DNA of 62,604 bases from Candidatus Multiplicimicrobium inquinatum (GTDB lineage: Bacteria; Omnitrophota; Omnitrophia; Omnitrophales; Aquincolibacteriaceae), in contig DDUN01000034.1 of assembly GCA_002344825.1 (NCBI GenBank), positions 15,171-77,774 on the forward strand. Direction: 5' to 3'. Shown here piece after piece: positions 59,501-62,604 of the stretch (the stretch's first letter is position 1; each line of letters begins with the position of its first letter). The notes beneath the pieces are model-generated. The model did not search any database, was not told the DNA's origin, and was given only the letters and a program-made list of their open reading frames with translations. Made by a program: the position numbers and the translations under genes.

Positions 59501-62210
59501 TCCAACCAACCAATCCGCCGGCATATTCGCCGTCATCGTAATCATCACCATCCTGAGTATTGCGATCCGCCTCGACCGTTGCCGAAGAATAAGAATTTGA
59601 AATAATTGCATCTGAGCTTGTGTAACCAACGAGCCCCCCAACATAATCATCACCATACGCGCTGCCCGTAGAATAAGATGCTGAAACAGTTCCATGCACC
59701 TGTCCTCCAATCAAGCCGCCAACATAATCTGATCCTAAAACAGCTCCTTCAGCATAAGAGTTCGTAATATTCGTATTCGTAGCATGATAACCAACCAGTC
59801 CGCCGACATAAAATGATTCATCGTCATTGTCGTTATAACCGGTTACATCTCCCGTGGCATGCGAACCGGAAATAGCACTTGAGTTATGTCCGACTAACCC
59901 TCCAAGATAATTCGCGCTTGAATTACTTTGAATCGATACATTTCCATCCGCGTAGACATTCGTCAATGCGCTGCCTGATTCATTCTGACCAATCAAACCG
60001 CCGACCTGGTGGCGGCCGCGAACATTTCCGGTAGCATGAGAGTCTTCAATGGCGCTGCCCGACGCGTTATATCCAACCAGCCCGCCAACATTATCAGCAT
60101 CGAAACCATTTTCATTGCTCACATTACCGGTGGCATAAACGTCCGTGAGCGCGCTGTAATTGGTACCAATAAGACCGCCGGTACGACTCCGGCCCGTGAC
60201 AGTTCCCGTGGCATAAACTAAGGTGAGCGCATTGCCAGTCGCATTTTCGCCGATAAGGCCTCCGGTGTGGCTGCGTCCCGTCACATTTCCGGTTGCATAC
60301 ACATCGGTCACCGTCGAACTGTCTTCATTGCGGCCGATAAGACCGCCTGTGTAATCCTCGCCGGAAACAGTCCCGGTAGCATACGATCCGTCGATCGTGT
60401 CATAATTTCTTCCAACGAGACCGCCGGTGAAATACCCTCCGGTAACAGAGGCCGTGGAATAAGAATCTTCAATCGTTCCGTCATTGCGCCCGACGAGACC
60501 GCCGGTATGGTAACCGCCGCTCACGCTGCCGGTCACATAAGAATTGGAAATTGAACCTTCGTTGAAGCCGGTAACACCGCCCGTGTACTGTCCGCCGCTG
60601 ATCGAAACCGTCGTCAACCGGACATCATCAATCACACCCGCGGATCCCACGGAGGCGAATAACCCTATATATTCAGTACCCGAACGATTGATAGTCAGAT
60701 TTGAAATTGTCTTGCCATTACCGTCGAAACTTCCTATAAATTGGCTCGCAGAGCTTCCAATTGGATCAAAATTAAAATCAGAACCATTGATGTTGTTGGC
60801 CAGCCTGTAATATGCGCCCATGCTGGAAATATTCTGTAGCTGGGAAATGTCATGAATGATGTAAGGCGCGCCCATGGTCCCGAGCCCAACTGTCTTCACA
60901 AAAAGAACCGCGAGTTTTGTGAGGAAAGTTGCCACACTGATATCATTGACGGTGGTGGAAGAAGTAAATGTCGGCGTAGAACCATTCTGACTTCTTTCCA
61001 GCGTTAAAGTGCCGATCCCAGACAAAATCCCTACCGTGGAATCTTCCGAAGCACGCAAAGTTAAATCATGCGCATTGCCGGTAATTGTCGCTGTGGAATC
61101 CATGAGAAAAGCGCCGGAACCATTCTGATCACTGTCCGCCCAAAAAGTCGTATCACCTGTCATATTCAGCGTCACGCCCGCGTTAATCACTATGTTGATC
61201 TCATCGCTGATGGCTCCGGACACATCTGTGTCATCAGTATAGGTAATCGCGTTATCAAGATTATTAATCGAAGATTGATCGACTTCAAAAATACCACCCA
61301 CATTAAAACTTGCGCCTTCTTCATGCAGAAAATTGGTCCTGAGCGTTCCTTTGGAATCAATACCCCCGTCGGCCACAAACTCAACCTGACCATCACGCTC
61401 AACCGCGCGGCCAGCCTGCACAACACCTTCATTATTCACAATGCGGTTTAAAGTTTTATTGAGCAACTTTGCCGTCATTTCAACTTTTCCGCCGTCCGCG
61501 CGTATCTCTCCGGTATTCGTAATTTGATCTACCGTATTTCCATCTGCATCTTTCAATTCATGCTGAAGTCCCTCATCCACGACAAGGTTGATTAGCCCCT
61601 GCTGATCGAAGCTGACAGAAATTTTTTCTCCGGAACCTAAAGCAACACTGCCGAGATAAGCCGTGATTTTTCCGGTGTTCTGAATTTTATCGGCAAGAAA
61701 AATAATATATCCGCCATCCGCGGCTTGAATATCCGCCTGATTAAGAATCTCGGCGGCATTCGCGCCCTGCATTTTTTCAAATGAAAACTGATTCGTAAGA
61801 AATAATTCGTTTTGAATATTCAATGTGGAAGCAATCAAAGAGGCAACGTTGATATTCGCGGCCTGCGCGATGTAAACACCCTGCGTGTTCACCAAAACGA
61901 TTTTGCCTTCAGCCAGAAGAGAGCCGATCCAGTTTGTCTGACTGCCTGTCATATCGCGCAAAAGTGCGTCATTGTTTCCGACGAAGCGAACGGTTTCATG
62001 CGCGAGAATGCTGGTGTCGCCTTCAAAAACCGCGCGGCTATTCATCGTGACAGTAGTGATATCTCCCTCTTTTGAAATAACCGCGTCGCCTTCCGTAACC
62101 TGAACATCGAAAGCAAAGGCAGCATGGGGAAAAATATTCCAGAAAATAAAAATAAATGCGGTCAGAAAAGCAGCGGCGCGTTTAAACCATGTGTTTGAAG
62201 TCATCATCAT
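53589..62210 (-). CDS. TpsA-type filamentous haemagglutinin-like adhesin with about 62 GLUG repeats, 2,873 aa
   Basis: Signal peptide about 1-33 (FIFWNIFPHAAFAFDV), then a TPS domain (about 34-290: GDAVISKEGDITTVTMNSR, QGVYIAQAANINVASLIAST), the region recognised by TpsB. From about 540 to 2645 come about 62 GLUG-type units (Y-x-GG-(L/F)-(I/V)-G-x-N/H-x-G-x-I-x-x-S-Y-(A/S)-x-G-x-V), a beta-helix-like surface rod. The C-terminus is a Ser/Gly/Asn-rich linker (NSSGSGSKSNSSPSS) and a small end with one Cys pair (CAGSGEC). Three Met codons start the frame; 62210 is an estimate. It is exported through the neighbouring TpsB proteins, on the surface or outside. Likely adhesion or contact function. 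Confidence 0.95.
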   Translation of the reverse strand: MMMTSNTWFKRAAAFLTAFIFIFWNIFPHAAFAFDVQVTEGDAVISKEGDITTVTMNSRAVFEGDTSILAHETVRFVGNNDALLRDMTGSQTNWIGSLLAEGKIVLVNTQGVYIAQAANINVASLIASTLNIQNELFLTNQFSFEKMQGANAAEILNQADIQAADGGYIIFLADKIQNTGKITAYLGSVALGSGEKISVSFDQQGLINLVVDEGLQHELKDADGNTVDQITNTGEIRADGGKVEMTAKLLNKTLNRIVNNEGVVQAGRAVERDGQVEFVADGGIDSKGTLRTNFLHEEGASFNVGGIFEVDQSSINNLDNAITYTDDTDVSGAISDEINIVINAGVTLNMTGDTTFWADSDQNGSGAFLMDSTATITGNAHDLTLRASEDSTVGILSGIGTLTLERSQNGSTPTFTSSTTVNDISVATFLTKLAVLFVKTVGLGTMGAPYIIHDISQLQNISSMGAYYRLANNINGSDFNFDPIGSSASQFIGSFDGNGKTISNLTINRSGTEYIGLFASVGSAGVIDDVRLTTVSISGGQYTGGVTGFNEGSISNSYVTGSVSGGYHTGGLVGRNDGTIEDSYSTASVTGGYFTGGLVGRNYDTIDGSYATGTVSGEDYTGGLIGRNEDSSTVTDVYATGNVTGRSHTGGLIGENATGNALTLVYATGTVTGRSRTGGLIGTNYSALTDVYATGNVSNENGFDADNVGGLVGYNASGSAIEDSHATGNVRGRHQVGGLIGQNESGSALTNVYADGNVSIQSNSSANYLGGLVGHNSSAISGSHATGDVTGYNDNDDESFYVGGLVGYHATNTNITNSYAEGAVLGSDYVGGLIGGQVHGTVSASYSTGSAYGDDYVGGLVGYTSSDAIISNSYSSATVEADRNTQDGDDYDDGEYAGGLVGWNSGTISGSYATGTVRADVYAGGLAGGNNGTVQNSYSSGNVTIDGSNRYDYNYGGGLIGNSGGTVTNSYYNIDEVDINGESRVTRFGIYDAQYQDWVDGSYVALDVADYLTLNGGYYEIGTLTNLKDFLAFAGSSSALSFAITANIDMDELNFTIPYLNVAEFDGGGFNISNLALDMDDFVNVGFISHNVSDVTDLHLISGSVSGGKYVGGLVGNNDGDIQDSHTELSVSGRFNVGGFVGDNDGTIGGSYSLGDVSANEGNAYGFVGSFYTDNDSITNSYYNINDVLIDSDGDAGNGVENRVNAFGIYEGQFDDWIGGGRAALDIDDYLGTDGDGNYLITSLQDLKNILPFVNTGTSENLDFLITDAIDLSTTHYFMIPTLRVNAFDGGSEILSGLISDNENYINSGFIGMAIGSAITNLVLSNFNITGGIRTGGMIGRMDENSSISNSSFQGTVTGGLRTGGLVGYKEGGTISDSSVGASSEVTANDDSREYDSYYDGAWDTTADGDMAGGLVGHNVGGISGSSVGASAVVQADDEYVGGLIGYHASGDISNSFVGANVSVSTDEDYAGGFIGYHSGGNITNSYVGAGGAVEGDYYVGGFTGRHSSGTISNSHSLADATGRDYIGGFIGEHDSGTIMNSYATGDIDGDSWVGGFIGYQNGGDISDSYATGNVIATDYWVGGFIGTNSNGNITDSYSTGNVTADGSYVGGFIGEHQAGNITDSYSTGDVKAGYYDEDEEEFVYRESYVGGFIGYNNGGIITFDPESMEGGLPDFGSVGGGEYVGGFIGRNANSNLDGFFTNNDVIATGSYAGGLIGYNTNANILNSYSTGTEIEGDGDYVGGLIGYHVSGNITDSYSTRDVSGDEYVGGFMGFHDNGNITDSYSTGDVTAVNYAGGFIGRNNHGTITYDSELVWQNYGDVSGATYIGGMIGYNDSANISGFHTNAAITATGDHVGGLLGYNNSGQVSNSYTTGTAITGTNGNTGGLIGSNNTGSVTDSYSARNVSGGGTIGGLIGINESGDVSGSYATGDVTASSSIAGGLIGRSNGGETSDSYATGDVSGADRVGGFIGYHNAGAITDSYSTGDVTASSSYAGGFIGYNNSGTISFEGELSDFGDVEGTNYVGGFIGYNNSSNISGFHTNNDITATGAQTGGFIGQNDSGDISNSYTTGTAISVAGANYIGGFIGLNQSGDITDSYSTRDVTGLGNVGGLVGSHTSGAILRSYATGDVTATGSDDYAGGLLGYNNSGSITDSYATGDVDAENVDYVGGLTGYKASGIVSNSYATGEVTGNDYVGGLIGLSENSPLTDSYATGDVTGRDYVGGLIGRNGADSVEFSGELSTAGEVSGRNYVGGLIGYNDSADISGYFTDKTVTATGGYAGGLLGYNNSGAVSDSHATGNVEAVDDYAGGLIGYNNSGNISDVYATGDVNNEGAYYVGGLIGRHVNGTIEDSYAEGDVTGLEYVGGLIGRSHAGNISDSYATGNISGTNAVGGLMGGHQAGNIIDSYATGDVEADGNYAGGLIGISIGGSISFDGDLPELGTVTGVNYAGGLVGYVNSTTVSGFDIHNNVTATGDYVGGFIGYNESGTISDSSARTVILNEGLPNQSEVNDPIEGRDYVGGFIGYNESGDIAGSYSNRDVEGRNYVGGFAGYNDTGEISESYSLGEVTATGNFVGGFIGQNAGDILRAFSNSLVTGLSSVGGFVGKNTGTIVNAYATGGVTGTGASTFGGFVGTNTGGSVTNAYSSGAVSASFSGDLLGTYVNSFFDNVHETGVLGIAGLTGLATSEMIVKENFTDAGWDFDTIWKIDEVPDADEASLPYFLWQDEVRIPLPVFLTEPSSDNGFEVILNEIADNRPQEIIGNQFISTMSGYGNASTVKDQGNSSGSGSKSNSSPSSHSTDESGNSSSSDEPSSEQNKNTDENGISQAEGAEGPIYGNGVSGHTFATQVTCAGSGECTGDISFTSGGSLPIGA

Positions 62211-62417
62211 GAAAACCTGCTCATTTATTACAAAGATGAGAGTTGTTTTAATTCTTACAAAAGTAATTTTAATTAACTATTATTAATTTTTCAACCCTTT
62301 TTATATAAAAATATAACTTTAATAATCTCTAAAGACCTACTGTGTCAAAATGAGTCATTTCTAGAGACTCAAAGACTAAAAACAACCCGCAAGACTATTA
62401 ATCTACCGCCTTAAAGT
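62211..62417. promoter_or_regulatory. AT-rich leader region of the TpsA gene
   Basis: About 200 very AT-rich bases between the partial TpsB stop and the TpsA start. A GAGCAGG ribosome-binding-like site precedes ATG 62210. The AT richness suggests the TpsA promoter lies here. Exact -35 and -10 are not resolved. A short heptamer-like tract (GAGACTCAAAGACTAAAAAC, 62364-62383) is also present. Confidence 0.4.
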
Positions 62418-62604
62418 TTAAAACCCAATGCGTGCGGAAAGATGAATTTGATTGCGGTCACCGTCGGTGGAAGGATCGCCAATGGGAATACCGTAGTCGA
62501 ATTCAATATTAAAATCGGGCGAAATATAAAAACGCGCTCCAAAACCGGTTCCCACAAGCGCGCGGTTTTTCTCCGAAGACGGAAGCTGACGTTTTTGGTT
62601 AAAA
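62418..62604 (-). CDS. C-terminal end of a second TpsB transporter (5' part beyond right edge)
   Basis: The frame ends at TAA 62418-62420 and reads ALVGTGFGARFYISPDFNIE, then FDYGIPIGDPSTDGDRNQIHLSARIGF in part. It is near-identical in plan to the end of the TpsB at 51759-53480 (ARFYVSPDFNIQ, NQIHLSARVGF). It is thus a paralogue placed upstream of the TpsA gene on the same strand. Confidence 0.88.
   Translation of the reverse strand, partial: FNQKRQLPSSEKNRALVGTGFGARFYISPDFNIEFDYGIPIGDPSTDGDRNQIHLSARIGF

Noticed and set aside
53597..61451. Many long open frames on both strands within the adhesin region
   Set aside because: They repeat the composition of the GLUG units in other frames (GG codons giving A, P, N, I-rich strings) and lack ribosome-binding sites; they are shadows of the one adhesin gene.
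1..62604. CRISPR arrays, rRNA and tRNA genes
   Set aside because: I looked for regular repeat-spacer spacing and for tRNA-like TTCGA arms with CCA ends and found none. The many repeats in 54-60 kb are protein-coding GLUG units.

Overview
The window looks like a chromosome piece of an uncultured Gram-negative bacterium, most likely Candidatus Omnitrophota. This is inferred, since no rRNA or tRNA gene is visible. Three observations point that way. Two protein genes are giant and multi-domain: one is at least 3,967 codons and still open at the left edge, the other about 2,950 residues. Their domain junctions are punctuated by a recurring five-residue RSE(M/A/I/L/V/F)R motif that I associate with this phylum. 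An outer membrane is implied by two-partner secretion, a beta-barrel protein and Tps transporters. Nearly all genes are on the minus strand.

Layout. 1-11902: left giant, with a Tiki-like N-terminal domain, zinc protease, two nucleotidyltransferase-like domains, CPBP intramembrane protease, methyltransferase, internal Tat-like signal, FHA domain and kinase-like domain. 12168-17723: two microproteins, RluA-type pseudouridine synthase, BipA, a DUF2892 protein, an amino-acid permease with a C-terminal stress domain, and a small secreted protein. 18161-27240: second giant, sharing the N-terminal domain and carrying an M50-like segment plus a GlmS-like amidotransferase and SIS sugar-isomerase pair, with a 64-residue gene just upstream. 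27594-36540: DEAD-box helicase, two small paralogous membrane proteins (one frameshifted), an aspartate-alanine-exchanger-family transporter, a three-gene microprotein operon, ADP-forming acyl-CoA synthetase, STAS protein, RsuA-type pseudouridine synthase, and a cluster of small stress or envelope proteins including CsbD.

37667-42829 is an accessory island. It has a DGQHR-domain protein, an unknown protein, a D12-class adenine methyltransferase and a GIY-YIG remnant in one tight operon, then an ORF6N gene surrounded and interrupted by long palindromes, then an AbrB/Doc toxin-antitoxin pair. 42898-50159 returns to household functions: amino-acid ABC transporter, DUF2237, a Feo iron operon with two microproteins, and a LemA/TPM set. 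50205-50500 is a MITE-like element whose end supplies the stop codon of the next gene. 50498-62604 is a surface module: GHL10-type glycoside-hydrolase-like protein, TpsB transporter, a 2,873-residue TpsA adhesin with about 62 GLUG-type repeats, and a second TpsB paralogue cut by the right edge.

The most unusual signal is the polyprotein-like design of the two giants. They carry RSE-R tags at domain borders, their own protease domains, a Tat-like signal far inside the chain, and an internal Cys that would need to become N-terminal to act as an amidotransferase nucleophile. Translations of the left giant and of genes under about 60 residues were done by hand. Family calls rest on motif recognition, not on searches.
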